A stretch of 64,000 nt of DNA from Halobacillus litoralis (GCF_020524025.1 NZ_JAIVKN010000004.1:1-64000); one strand, 5' to 3'. Positions 1 to 8,863 are shown, numbered from the stretch's first letter. Numbers and translations: made by a program. Notes: generated by a model not told the origin, from the letters alone.

Positions 1-293
1 CCCCAATCTTGATCATCACTTCTACACTCCAAATCTTTATCTAGTATAGAAATGATTATCTGTTATTATTGGGGAATTTGAAACCGTTGTTATTAGGGAT
101 TTTAGCACCGTTGCTTACATGGTTTATACATTCAAGAAACCTAGGTGTGGAAAGGCACTAATGCACACCTCTTTTCCTGATAGTTCTTTTATTAGTTTTT
201 GTTAGAAGTAAAGAATGTATAACTTTTCGACAATACTACAGCCCTTGATGATGTGGTATTGTACTTGTATGGAGACGAATATTTTTACGATGA
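1..293. other. Left edge, no gene recognised
   Basis: AT-rich sequence in front of the transposase remnant. No open frame with a ribosome site and no convincing hairpin was seen. It may be further decayed mobile-element sequence. Confidence 0.3.
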
Positions 294-437
294 ATTTTCT
301 TTGATGAACATCAACATTGGGAAGCCTTTAAGAACAAATATGGAGCTAAGATCCGGCCAGTCGTGCAAAAGAAAGTGGAGAAGTTTCGAGATTGTGGAAA
401 TTTTAAAAAGGGTTTTAAGCTTTTAGTACATGAATAG
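294..437 (+). pseudogene. IS91-like transposase remnant (N-terminal fragment)
   Basis: A 47-codon open stretch between two stops reads HWEAFKNKYG, then KIRPVVQKKVEKF, then RDCGNFKKGFKLLV before a TAG. The pattern HW..F...yg..IRpvV..eV.kF..CG....GFk is the start of the IS91/Y2 transposase zinc-binding domain as I recall it. No start codon or ribosome site precedes it. The cysteine-rich continuation (C..C, RCK.RFC..C) is missing, so this is a relic rather than a gene. Its neighbour is the intact exporter gene beginning about 40 bases downstream. Recognition is from memory of the family pattern only. Confidence 0.5.
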
Positions 438-476
438 ATACACTCAACATACTGTAATACGAATTGAGGTGACCGA

Positions 477-1220
477 GTGGAGCGTACAGAGGACTTGATT
501 GAGTTATGTTTATTAATGGGGAAGATCATGCAACAAAATGGAGCGGAAACCTATCGTGTGGAAGATACGATGACGCGGATTGCCCAATCTTTCGGACGGG
601 ATGAATCCCAAAGTTATGTAACACCTACTGGGATTATGTTTACGATTAGCCCTGGTGCCCATGCAAAATTAGTAAGAGTTTCGGCACGAGAGACAAATCT
701 CGAGAAAGTGAACCTTGCGAATAATGTCTCCAGAAAGATTGCAAGTGGGGAAATGTCTACTCACGTAGCGTATAAAGAGCTCAGAAAGATTGAAACCAGT
801 CCTACAGACTATTCCATGCTCATGCAAATCATCTCTGCCACGTTAGCGAGTGGTTTCTTTACTATCATGTTTCAGGGGAGCTGGTACGATTTCCTGCCAG
901 CCTGCTTAGCAGGAGGACTGGGGTTTATTGCATTGATTAACTTTATTCGATTATTTGAAATTAAATTCGTTGCTGAATTCGTTGCTTCGTTGTTGATCGG
1001 TTTTACAGCCTTCTCCCTTTTTTCATTCGGTATTGGGAAGGAAGTTGATAAGATCGTTGTCGGTTCAATCATGCCGTTGGTCCCTGGTCTGCTCATCACC
1101 AACGCTGTAAGAGATTTGATGGCAGGTCATCTTATCTCAGGACTCGCCAAGGGGGCGGAGGCTTTTTTAACGGCTTTTGCAATTGGGGCAGGTATTGCTG
1201 TTATGTTTGCACTATTTTAG
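477..1220 (+). CDS. Threonine/serine exporter family protein, ThrE N-terminal half (DUF1212, YjjP-like)
   Basis: Integral membrane protein of the ThrE/YjjP family, 247 aa. It begins with a soluble part that includes the conserved segment MQQNGAETYRVEDTM (about residues 18-32). About five hydrophobic helices follow from residue 115 to the end, including the motif PLVPGLLITNAVRDL. The start is GTG behind GAGGTGACC. The next gene encodes the other half of the family (DUF3815), 18 bases downstream, so the two form one transporter in two subunits, as in E. coli YjjP/YjjB. Family members export small amino or organic acids; the substrate here is not evident. Confidence 0.85.
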   Translation: MERTEDLIELCLLMGKIMQQNGAETYRVEDTMTRIAQSFGRDESQSYVTPTGIMFTISPGAHAKLVRVSARETNLEKVNLANNVSRKIASGEMSTHVAYKELRKIETSPTDYSMLMQIISATLASGFFTIMFQGSWYDFLPACLAGGLGFIALINFIRLFEIKFVAEFVASLLIGFTAFSLFSFGIGKEVDKIVVGSIMPLVPGLLITNAVRDLMAGHLISGLAKGAEAFLTAFAIGAGIAVMFALF

Positions 1221-1238
1221 AGATCGTGAGGAATGACT

Positions 1239-1685
1239 ATGTGGATTGAATATGCCATAGCAAGCTTTTTTGCATCAGCTGCCTTTGGAATCATCTATCA
1301 GGCGCCAAGAAATACGCTCGTCAAATGTGGTCTCGTCGGCATGGTTGGTTGGATGATTTACGCATTCTTAGTATGGAAAGAAGTCGACAGTGTCCCGGCT
1401 ACACTCACCGCCTCCTTTGTTATTGCCCTGGTCAGCCAGACGCTGGCAAGGATATACAAAACGCCTATGATTATATTTAGCGTACCAGGGATTATTCCTC
1501 TCGTACCAGGAAGTCTCGCTTATGACGCGATGCGGAACTTTGTACAAAATGACTACAGCGCCGCTATCTCTATTGCAGCGAAAGCTTTTATGATATCCGG
1601 TGCCATTGCATTTGGGCTGGTGTTCTCGGAAGTGCTTAACCAGATTATAAAAAAGGTGAAACAGACAAAAGCGCAAGTGAGGTAA
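1239..1685 (+). CDS. Threonine/serine exporter family protein, ThrE C-terminal half (DUF3815, YjjB-like)
   Basis: Small membrane protein of about 148 aa with four or five transmembrane helices and the family signature SVPGIIPLVPGSLAYDAMRNF near residue 80. It partners the gene just upstream, with which it should be co-transcribed. The ATG at 1239 is preferred over one six bases upstream because GTGAGG then lies at proper spacing. The last codons form the left arm of the terminator that follows. Confidence 0.85.
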   Translation: MWIEYAIASFFASAAFGIIYQAPRNTLVKCGLVGMVGWMIYAFLVWKEVDSVPATLTASFVIALVSQTLARIYKTPMIIFSVPGIIPLVPGSLAYDAMRNFVQNDYSAAISIAAKAFMISGAIAFGLVFSEVLNQIIKKVKQTKAQVR

Positions 1686-1712
1686 TGGGTGACTCTCACT
1701 TGCGCTTTTGTT
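1667..1712. terminator. Intrinsic terminator of the ThrE-type operon
   Basis: Perfect 15-bp arms (1667-1681 and 1695-1709; AAAAGCGCAAGTGAG and its complement) with a 13-base loop, ending in T-rich sequence. The left arm overlaps the end of the coding region. Confidence 0.8.
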
Positions 1713-1784
1713 TGTCTTTATAATCCACATGGATTATGACTGGATACAGTTCAGAAAGTATTTAAAGTTATTGTATTTTATAAA

Positions 1785-1932
1785 TTAACTTTGCGATGGA
1801 AACCATAGTATAATTAGGATTTGTAGGTCTTATTATTGTCCTATTAAATAGCAGAGTGAATGGGCGGCATGATGTAATCATTCCCCCTTCCTAGTAAGGA
1901 GATGGCGAGCATTTGCTCGCCATCTTTTTTTA
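1785..1932 (+). ncRNA. Possible small RNA: promoter, about 110-nt transcript, intrinsic terminator
   Basis: In a 645-base gap there is TTAACT (1785-1790), 18 bases, then TATAAT (1809-1814). About 85 bases further lies a strong terminator with 11-bp perfect arms (1900-1910 and 1915-1925, ATTT loop) followed by seven Ts. No ORF with a ribosome site lies between. A small hairpin GAATG...CATTC (about 1858-1885) sits in the middle. The upstream exporter already has its own terminator at 1667-1709, so this second terminator needs another transcript. The arrangement is seen directly; that it is an RNA gene is inference. Confidence 0.35.
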
Positions 1933-2331
1933 TTTAAAAGCTCAGGAGTATGAAACAGACCTGACGTGCAGCGTTTTATATATAGTATACTCTCAGCTCT
2001 TCTTGGTCAGGAAAGTTGACTATCGGTACATAACTTGTCTGGATCGTTGGTTTGTCAGAGAAATATAGAAAAACTGACACGAGCCTTTCACAACCTATTT
2101 ATGTTGTCTGATTAAGGTATAGGAACCTATCAATTTATTATGTGAAAAGTTTCTGACCTTCACTACGGGAATACTATAGCGACCTGGGGGTCAGGCACTT
2201 TCATAAATAGAAAAGGAAATGTGGTAGACGCTGTACGTTGGAATAAAATTCTCTATCCATTTTTTGTTTAAATTGTAAAAAGAAAGGGGAAAAATTTCTG
2301 AGAATCAGCTAAGAGGTGGTGGGGTGTTTTT
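1933..2331. other. Intergenic region before the MFS gene
   Basis: No gene seen. Positions 2187-2204 hold GGGGTCAGGCACTTTCAT, one copy of a dispersed motif that recurs inverted near 4482. The ribosome site AGGTGG lies just ahead of the MFS start. Confidence 0.4.
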
Positions 2332-3480
2332 ATGAAAAAAAGAACGGAAATACCAACAATTGCAATTATCGGTCTGCTGGCCTTAACGATTATTTTCGGA
2401 TGGTTTCGGTACGGCTATGGCCTTTTGTTCAGTGAATTTAAAAAAGAATTCGGTCTTTCTACATCCTTGTTAGGGACGATCTCGAGTCTTACGTTCGTCA
2501 CCTTTTTGATAGGGGCGGTGACGGTTGTCCTCTTTGTGGTTAAGTTCGGGCCACGGTATGTCATTTTGACAGGAATTATGACCGTTTCAACGGGTTTGTT
2601 GATTGCATCTCTAACTGGTAGCTGGATTGTCTTTGCCGCAGCTTGTTTACTTGCTGGATTAAGCCCTGGGCTGACATGGTCTTCTTTTTCTCAAAGTGTT
2701 CACGAGAATCTGCCGGAAAGCATTCAGAAGAGGTCGCTGGCAATCATCAGTACTGGATCTACGATAGGATTAATCCTCATCTCCCTAATTTACATGTTCG
2801 TTGATGGAAATTGGAGATTGATTTGGGGAGGTGGAGCTGTGGTTGGGTACCTCATTTATTGGTGGGCGTATAAGGAGGTACCTTTTCAAAAACAGGCTCC
2901 TAGTACGACGCGACTCAGGATTACTGACCTGAAGCCTTTACTTACGAATGATAAGAAGCCGTTCTATGTTGCGGCGTTCCTATTCGGATTCACCGAATCG
3001 ACATATTGGACATATTCGGCGGACTTTGTGCAGACTAATTTCTCAATCACTAATTCGAATGCGATTTTCTTCTTAATAACAGGTATAGGAGGCCTGGCAG
3101 GGTTGCTGGGTGGAGAATTAATCAGTAGGTGGGGGATGAGATTGACTTTTACCTTCACGATTGTTCTTTATTCCTTGAGCATGTCTGTCTTGTTCTTTTC
3201 TCAAGCGTGGCTGCTTGTATGTTTCTCAGGATTGACATTTGGTATCTCTTTCATGCTGTATGCAGCGTATTTACCGATTTGGAGTGCGAAAGTCTTCCCT
3301 AAATTCCCGGCCGAAGGGTTCGGCATCTGTATCATCGTGTTGAACATCGGGGCGATTCTCGGCCCGGCGGTATTTGGTTGGATTTTGAATTACTCCGCTT
3401 ATAGTTTAATCTTTTTATTGTTAGGAATTTTCGGCTTGTTGAAAATGTTAGCCTTGCCTGTCTTGGAGGAAGAGTTTTAA
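2332..3480 (+). CDS. MFS transporter (YbfB/YjiJ-like), 12 TM
   Basis: Major facilitator superfamily protein of 382 aa with about twelve hydrophobic helices. N-terminal features include GYGLLFSEFKKEFGLS, typical of the YbfB/YjiJ branch. LLAGLSPGLTWSSFSQSVHENLP lies near residue 105-127, and the second half begins near residue 210 after a cytoplasmic loop. It lies alone between terminators and starts at ATG after GAGGTGG. The substrate cannot be read from the sequence. Confidence 0.8.
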   Translation: MKKRTEIPTIAIIGLLALTIIFGWFRYGYGLLFSEFKKEFGLSTSLLGTISSLTFVTFLIGAVTVVLFVVKFGPRYVILTGIMTVSTGLLIASLTGSWIVFAAACLLAGLSPGLTWSSFSQSVHENLPESIQKRSLAIISTGSTIGLILISLIYMFVDGNWRLIWGGGAVVGYLIYWWAYKEVPFQKQAPSTTRLRITDLKPLLTNDKKPFYVAAFLFGFTESTYWTYSADFVQTNFSITNSNAIFFLITGIGGLAGLLGGELISRWGMRLTFTFTIVLYSLSMSVLFFSQAWLLVCFSGLTFGISFMLYAAYLPIWSAKVFPKFPAEGFGICIIVLNIGAILGPAVFGWILNYSAYSLIFLLLGIFGLLKMLALPVLEEEF

Positions 3481-3601
3481 GAAGTTGAGAGTGTGAACAG
3501 GATTTGGATATGGAAAGGTGTTGTTCTTAAGATTTTTTCACCGATTCATATTTTAATAAAAGCTGTTATCAACTATGATAAAGTATGGAGAAATCTTTCT
3601 A

Positions 3602-3650
3602 AAAAACTAGAAGGTTTAAGGCATTTGCCTTAAACCTTCTAGTTTTTATA
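3602..3650. terminator. Long perfect-arm terminator between MFS and HAD genes
   Basis: 21-bp perfect arms (3602-3622 and 3627-3647) with a four-base loop and a T run. It follows the MFS gene by 120 bases and ends only 22 bases before the HAD start codon. It may end the MFS message or sit in the HAD leader. Confidence 0.75.
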
Positions 3651-3669
3651 GCGGATAAGGAGGTTAACA

Positions 3670-4380
3670 TTGACACACTTAATATTGGATGTAGATGATA
3701 CACTATATGATCAATTAATACCTTTTGAACGAGCGTACCGAGAACTCTTTAATCATTTGGATGTGCCGGTTGATCAATTGTTTATTAAAAGCAGGTACTA
3801 TAGTGAAGAGGTTTTCGATTTAGTGAGCGAAGGCAAAATGGATAAACACGAGATGCATATTTACCGAATCAGCAAAGCCTTTGCTTTCTTTGGTGTTGAA
3901 ATTTCTCGAGAAGAAGCTGTAGAGTTTCAATCCTATTATGCACAAAATCAAAGAGAAATAGAGTTGGATCCCGAGATGGAAGAACTACTCAACGAAGCCA
4001 AAGCTCAAGGAATAGTGCTGGGCATCATCACAAATGGGCCGGGGGAGCATCAAGCGAATAAAATTAAGCAATTGCAAGTGAAAGATTGGATAGACGAGAA
4101 CAATATTTTTATATCTGGAAAACTAGGTATCGCTAAGCCGAGCATTGATATTTTTCGGGTTGTCGAGGAACAGATGGGGATTGAGCCCGGGAATTCCTAC
4201 TATATTGGAGACTCGTATCAAAATGATGTGATAGGTGCTAAAAGGGCTGGGTGGAATTCGGTTTGGGTAAATAGGAGAAAGCATCCCATACCTTCAGATA
4301 TGGAGTACTTACCGGATTATATAATAGAAGGTCATTCGAGTCCAAAGTCTGTGTTAAGTCGAATCCTGTCTGATAGATAG
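3670..4380 (+). CDS. HAD-superfamily hydrolase, YjjG-like pyrimidine 5'-nucleotidase
   Basis: 236-aa haloacid dehalogenase-type phosphatase. Motif I is DVDDTLYD (residues 7-14, nucleophile Asp plus Asp), motif II is GIITNGPG near residue 117, a Lys lies in KLGIAKPS near 156, and motif IV is IGDSYQNDVIGAK near 180. The helical cap lies between motifs I and II. Length and order fit the YjjG/5'-nucleotidase group that dephosphorylates nucleotides or small phosphorylated metabolites. TTG start with AGGAGG eight bases ahead. Exact substrate unknown. Confidence 0.8.
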   Translation: MTHLILDVDDTLYDQLIPFERAYRELFNHLDVPVDQLFIKSRYYSEEVFDLVSEGKMDKHEMHIYRISKAFAFFGVEISREEAVEFQSYYAQNQREIELDPEMEELLNEAKAQGIVLGIITNGPGEHQANKIKQLQVKDWIDENNIFISGKLGIAKPSIDIFRVVEEQMGIEPGNSYYIGDSYQNDVIGAKRAGWNSVWVNRRKHPIPSDMEYLPDYIIEGHSSPKSVLSRILSDR

Positions 4381-4403
4381 GTTTATAAAGTGTCCATAAA
4401 GTG

Positions 4404-4443
4404 AAAACGTTGGCTTCCCCTAAAGGCAGGAGGCCAACGTTTT
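4404..4443. terminator. Bidirectional terminator between HAD and cotA-like genes
   Basis: Arms AAAACGTTGGC (4404-4414) and its complement (4433-4443) flanked by A and T runs. It can serve the converging genes on both sides. Confidence 0.7.
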
Positions 4444-4480
4444 AGTTTCTTTACTTCCTTCTTCCATTCACCAAGCTCTA

Positions 4481-4584
4481 TGAAAGTGCCTGACCCCGCA
4501 TCGGTAAAGAGGTGACAAGCATTTGCTCGTCATCTTTTCCTTTGCTTTCTATATGTTCGTGACCTGACTCCTATAGGCACTTTC
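4481..4584. repeat. Intergenic repeat with TCAGGCACTT motif and internal hairpin
   Basis: GAAAGTGCCTGACCCC at 4482-4497 is the reverse complement of sequence at 2189-2204. It is followed by a hairpin built around AGCATTTGCTCG (4513-4524), the same core as the terminator at 1900-1925. Near 4574 lies AGGCACTTTC in inverted orientation. The block looks like a rearranged second copy of the 1.9-2.2 kb sequence. Confidence 0.45.
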
Positions 4585-4589
4585 TCTAT

Positions 4590-6107
4590 TTATCTAATCA
4601 CTACATAAGGCCTCATCATCTCATAGTCTTCATGCTCTAAAATGTGGCAGTGCCACACGAACAATCCAGGGTAGGGTCCGAATGGAATGATGATCCGCGT
4701 TATTTCTCCTGGGTTAGCCCTGACCGTATCCTTCCATCCTCTTTCGTTTAACGTTGGAGGGACACGTGGTCCTGTAGGAACGATCCGCCCTTCTTTTTCA
4801 AAAAGGTCACGGTCGAAGGGTTGACGGTCGAGAATTTGGAAGCGGACTAGATGAAGATGGATCGGATGCGTCGCTTGTGTCTCATTAATCAGATTCCATA
4901 TTTCGGTTTGACCCAGCCTTGGTGTCTCAGAAACGGGATCCGACCACAACCGGTCATCTAACAAGTGGATGCTGCGATCGTAAGAATCTTTTCGCATGTT
5001 GAGGCGTAAAGTCCGGGTTTGCTGATAATGTGTAAGTTTAGCGACTGGTGCCAGATGAGCTGGTATGGAACTATCGTCAGGACAGGTAAGAGATTGGACC
5101 ACACGGAATTGCATGACAGTCCCCGTTGTCTCAGGATCCGGTTTTTCTCCTTGTGTTTCGAACTCGTTACGAAGGACGATTGATTCACCGTAACAAGTAG
5201 AAAAATCGACGATCACATCTGCTCTTTCTGCTGGTGCTAGTATAAGAGATTGGACGCGGATCGGGATTTCTAACAACCCTTGATCTGATCCGACTTGGAT
5301 GAAAGGTGCTCCGTTGGAAAGGGAAAAACGGTAGAAGCGGGTGTTCGATCCGTTCAGGATGCGGAACCGGTATCTTCTTGGCTCTACATTAAAGTACGGC
5401 CAAACTTTTCCATTCACCAAGATCGTATCCCCGAAGAATTCTGGTACAACGGAAGGGCGGGGAGCTGTTAACGGTTTGTCTGGTTCAGATGGATAGAGAA
5501 GACGGCCATCTACATGAAACGACCGATCCTGGACGATTAACGGGATGTCGAAGACTCCGTTTGGCAGGTTCAAGCGAGCCTCTTCCTGGTCATGGATGAT
5601 GTACATGCCGGCAAGTCCGGCGTAAATATTAAGACGCGTGATGCCCATGGCATGGTCGTGATACCACAAGTTGGTCGAGGGCTGGTGATTGGGGTAAGTG
5701 TACAGTCTATTGGTAAAATGAGGTCCTGTTTTTTGAAAATCACGGGTAAACCACGCCTCTGGATAGCCGTCACTTGTATCTGGCGTCACCCCACCATGGA
5801 GGTGTACCACGGTCCGTACTTCCGGGTTGTTTTTCTCGGCACCGTGAACGGTTGTATCAATGGGAAGGATATGTCGGTCAGGGAGTTCATTTTTCCATAA
5901 TACATGGATCGGCTGGTGTCTCAGCACTTGAAAAGTCGGACCAGGATACTGCCCATTATAGCCCCAGACTCTCGTTGGAGGGAGGTCTCGATGCAGCTTT
6001 TGAATGGTTTCCTGCATCGTAACTTCATAGAATGGTACATTCTGAATATAACTCGTCGGGCGAATGGTCTTCATGATGGGAAGTGGGTCCGTAAACTTCT
6101 TCAGCAT
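4590..6107 (-). CDS. cotA: CotA-type multicopper oxidase (spore-coat laccase/bilirubin oxidase)
   Basis: 505-aa three-cupredoxin-domain copper oxidase without signal peptide, close to the 513 aa of B. subtilis CotA. All four copper-ligand segments are present: HLHGG near residue 103, WYHDHAMG near 149, HPIHLHLVRF near 417 and HCHILEHEDYEMMRP near 487. The last includes the type-1 copper His-Cys-His and an axial Met. It oxidises phenolics or bilirubin with reduction of oxygen to water and in Bacillus belongs to the outer spore coat. ATG with GAGGAGAG ahead. It lies beside the copper-resistance genes but faces away from them, so membership of that group is uncertain. Confidence 0.88.
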   Translation of the reverse strand: MLKKFTDPLPIMKTIRPTSYIQNVPFYEVTMQETIQKLHRDLPPTRVWGYNGQYPGPTFQVLRHQPIHVLWKNELPDRHILPIDTTVHGAEKNNPEVRTVVHLHGGVTPDTSDGYPEAWFTRDFQKTGPHFTNRLYTYPNHQPSTNLWYHDHAMGITRLNIYAGLAGMYIIHDQEEARLNLPNGVFDIPLIVQDRSFHVDGRLLYPSEPDKPLTAPRPSVVPEFFGDTILVNGKVWPYFNVEPRRYRFRILNGSNTRFYRFSLSNGAPFIQVGSDQGLLEIPIRVQSLILAPAERADVIVDFSTCYGESIVLRNEFETQGEKPDPETTGTVMQFRVVQSLTCPDDSSIPAHLAPVAKLTHYQQTRTLRLNMRKDSYDRSIHLLDDRLWSDPVSETPRLGQTEIWNLINETQATHPIHLHLVRFQILDRQPFDRDLFEKEGRIVPTGPRVPPTLNERGWKDTVRANPGEITRIIIPFGPYPGLFVWHCHILEHEDYEMMRPYVVIR

Positions 6108-6429
6108 ACCTATCTCTCCTCTTGAACATTAGGACTTAATTTATCTTATTTACAGGGGAGGGGGGTTACGCTTTTTTTCATTGTTCAATTCACATATGGA
6201 AGATTAATCTCTTTAATTAACGATTAGTAAGCAAAACAAAAATTGAACACCAAGTGGGGTATAATGACATCACTGAAGTATATGCATAGATAATTATTTT
6301 CATAGTTTATTTTAAGAGCGGTACCTCCGAGAAGAGGTACCGCTCTTCTTTGAATAATTAACTTAAACGACGTTTTGTTTCCATACGGTCCGTGGTATGG
6401 GTATATAAAAGATGAAAGGGTGATTTAAG
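6108..6429. other. Intergenic region with hairpin and CsoR-like inverted repeat
   Basis: A perfect 14-bp-arm hairpin (6314-6327 / 6334-6347, loop CGAGAA) with a weak T stretch may terminate an upstream transcript or shape a leader. Nearer the next gene, CCATAC (6381-6386) and GTATGG (6395-6400) form an inverted repeat resembling the copper operators at 9.66 and 14.4 kb, followed by GGTATATAAA. Confidence 0.5.
6381..6406 (+). promoter_or_regulatory. Putative CsoR-type operator upstream of SHOCT/multicopper oxidase genes
   Basis: Inverted repeat CCATAC-N8-GTATGG followed by GGTATATAAA. It shares the TACC/GGTA content of Bacillus CsoR sites and lies about 25 bases before the first gene of a copper-related pair. 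Assignment is by analogy. Confidence 0.4.
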
Positions 6430-6660
6430 ATGAATGGCATGATGAATGGTAGCGGTATGGGAGGCGGATTCTTCGGTTTTGGACTAGTCATTTTAATTGT
6501 TGTGGTGGCGATTATCTCAATAGTCGTATGGATGATGAAGCCAAATAAAAACGAAAGGTCATCACAGCAGGATTCTATAGAAAGGTTGAATCACCGGTTG
6601 GCAAATGGGGATATTTCCGAAGAAGAATATGACCGATTAAAAAAGAAAATAGAACATTGA
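6430..6660 (+). CDS. Small membrane protein with C-terminal SHOCT domain
   Basis: 76 aa. A Met/Gly-rich start (MNGMMNGSGMGGG) is followed by one transmembrane helix (residues 17-38). The C-terminal SHOCT motif is IERLNHRLANGDISEEEYDRLKKKI (residues 49-74). Such proteins commonly accompany copper oxidases and exporters, where the Met-rich part could contact copper. It precedes the multicopper oxidase by about 20 bases and probably shares its transcript. The molecular role is not known. Confidence 0.75.
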   Translation: MNGMMNGSGMGGGFFGFGLVILIVVVAIISIVVWMMKPNKNERSSQQDSIERLNHRLANGDISEEEYDRLKKKIEH

Positions 6661-6682
6661 ACAGTCTGGAGGAGTGAAACGA

Positions 6683-8213
6683 ATGAATAGAAAGATTATT
6701 GGATCAATCCTTATAGCTGCCTTATTAGGTGTTGGAGTGTGGATGTTTTTCCAGTCTCCATTTTCAAGCTCTACTCAGCAAGCTTTACCAGCCGGGGTTC
6801 AACAAGATGGAATAAGCATCACGAATCTGGAGAAACCAAAAGCTGGGGACAGACCTGTTAAAACATTTGATCTTACGGCTAAAGAAATGACATGGAAAAT
6901 AAATGAAAGTAAAGAAGTAGAAGCGTGGACGTATAATGGAAAGGTTCCGGGTGAGGCCATTCATGTCACTGAAGGGGATTATGTGAAGGTGCGATTAAAA
7001 AATGAACTGGATGTCCCTGTGACGATTCACTGGCATGGAATGATTTTACCTAACCAAATGGATGGTGTTCCAGGTTTAACTCAAGATGCTGTTCAGCCCG
7101 GCGATACGTTTACTTATGAATTTATAGCTAACGACGCAGGTACCTATTGGTATCATTCACATCAACATAGCTCAAAGCAAGTAGATAAAGGGCTGTATGG
7201 CCCATTCATAATTGAAGAAAAAGAAAAGAAATTTGAGAAAGATCAAACGTATATACTGGATGAGTGGGCCGTGAACCAAGAAAAGCAAAGCCTGGCAAAT
7301 ATGGGCGGCATGATGATGGGCTCAATGTCAGGAGACGGAGAAGCTGACACAAAACAGATGTACGATACACTGACGGTGAATGGTAAATCGGGCTCATCCA
7401 TTCAGCCGTTAGAGTTGGAGGTAGGAGAAACCACACGTTTGCGCTTTGTTAATGCAGGTTATCGACAGCATCGATTAGTTTTTCCAAAAGGTTCAATGAA
7501 GATATTAGCTACGGATGCGGAAGATGTGAAACAAGTTGGAGAATCAATAAATACATTAGAAATTGCTCCAGGTGAACGTATTGATGTGGCCTTTACAAAG
7601 GAAAAGAAAGGTCAAGAGGTTATTGGAGAAGATCCTCAATTGCAAAATGCCAATCAAATGAAAATTCCAGTTGTTTCTAAACAAAAAGAGAGCAATTCTG
7701 ATATTAATGATTTGAATGTAGCGAATGCAACCTCCGTAGGAAGCAGCACATCTAAAGGAAGTGAACAATTATTATTCGATAAGGTGCCGGAAACCGATGT
7801 TTCTTACCAAATGGATTTGAGCATGGGAATGAATATGGGAGAAGGAATGGTCTTTCAAATTAATGAAGAAGTATTCCCTGGATACCCCTATGATTCCTGT
7901 GAAAGAAGGGGACATCGTTAAAGTGGAGATCAGTAACTCTGGTATGCTGAACCACCCGATGCATTTACATGGCCATCGTTTTCAAGTGCAATCAAAAAAT
8001 GGGGAACCTTATGATGCGCCGATCGTCAAAGACTTGATTCATGTGAAGCCTGGTGAAACATATACGGTTTACTTTAAAGCTGAAAACAAGGGGGAGTGGC
8101 TGTTCCACTGTCATGATAATAATCATGCTGATCGTGGAATGGTGACTATCGTTGATTATGAAGGTGTTTATTCCCCATTTGAGTTAGGTGGAAAGAATAA
8201 TAACCAGCCTTAA
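6683..8213 (+). pseudogene. Periplasmic-type multicopper oxidase, frameshifted near 7880
   Basis: An N-terminal membrane anchor (residues 5-22) is followed by cupredoxin domains with HWHGM and YWYHSHQHSS. After a linker with Met-rich MGMNMGEGM the frame runs on into YPYDSCERRGHR and stops at 7921. The overlapping frame continues the family sequence exactly: TPMIPVKEGDIVKV, then HPMHLHGHRF and WLFHCHDNNHADRGM, ending at 8213. Removing one G of the GG at 7880-7881 restores a single frame of about 509 aa. Without repair the product lacks the C-terminal type-1, type-2 and type-3 ligands and cannot be active. The ATG at 6683 is chosen because GGAGG lies ten bases ahead. The cause may be a true mutation or a sequencing error. 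Confidence 0.85.
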
Positions 8214-8217
8214 AGCA

Positions 8218-8258
8218 AAAATAAAGACGCTCCAAAAAGGGAGCGTCTTTATTTTTTG
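8218..8258. terminator. Bidirectional terminator between oxidase and methyltransferase
   Basis: AAATAAAGACGCTCC and GGAGCGTCTTTATTTTTT form a strong stem with a short loop between two converging genes. Confidence 0.75.
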
Positions 8259-8863
8259 TTGGGGAAGAGGGTGAGTCTTTTCATAATCGAAGACATGAGT
8301 CGTTCTTGTTGAATAACGATTAAACCAGCCGCTTCAATATTATCCATCGTTTTCCTGTTTATGTTTGCTCCTATCATCTTCAGACCAATAGGGTTTAAAA
8401 AATCCATGATCTTCCCTATCCCTTCCACATCACTCCTCATATGTTCAAGCATAATAATTTGTCCGGTAGGTTTTGTAACCCTTTTGATTTGTTTTAAACC
8501 TTGAATAGGATCTGGGACGGAGCAAAAAACTCAAGTGGATACTACTGTATCAAATGTATCATCGTTAAATTCAAGATTTTGGGCGTCCATTTCCAATAAT
8601 TTATAGTGACTGGGAAGTATCTCAGCTTTTTTCTTAGCTTTTTGGAGCATTTTAAGACTGAAGTCGATGCCGGTTACGTTAACATTAGAGTTGTAATACT
8701 TCAGGTTAGCCCCGGTTCCAACACCAACTTCCAGTGTTTGGCCAAATGCTTCTTGAATGAGATTCTTTCTCCACTGATCACGTATCATGTAATCCATAAG
8801 GTCAAACACACTGGAAATTCGATTATAACGTTGTTTGATTCTTTCGGTTTGATTCTTGTCCAT
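8249..8863 (-). pseudogene. Class I SAM-dependent methyltransferase interrupted by in-frame TGA
   Basis: UbiE-like methyltransferase of about 204 codons. The ATG at 8863 (MDKNQTERIKQRYNRIS) is favoured over upstream codons by AAGTGGGGGCAC ahead of it. Motif I is LEVGVGTGANLKYY and motif II region is FDTVVST. Codon 111 (8533-8531) is TGA. Translation through it continues without any shift as VFCSVPDPIQGLKQIKRV, then MLEHMR, to the natural end. Homologues, as I recall, have Cys at this place (T-C-VFCSVPDP), so a single base change from TGT or TGC explains the stop. It follows the DUF4396 gene by about 30 bases and probably shares its message; this pair recurs near copper genes in Bacillaceae. 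Confidence 0.8.

Noticed and set aside
311-529. Minus-strand open frame at the left edge
   Set aside because: It overlaps the transposase relic and the exporter start, has no ribosome site and no protein-like motif.
6683-8213. Two separate oxidase genes instead of one broken gene
   Set aside because: The second frame starts inside the first, lacks a ribosome site, and joins seamlessly after removal of one base.
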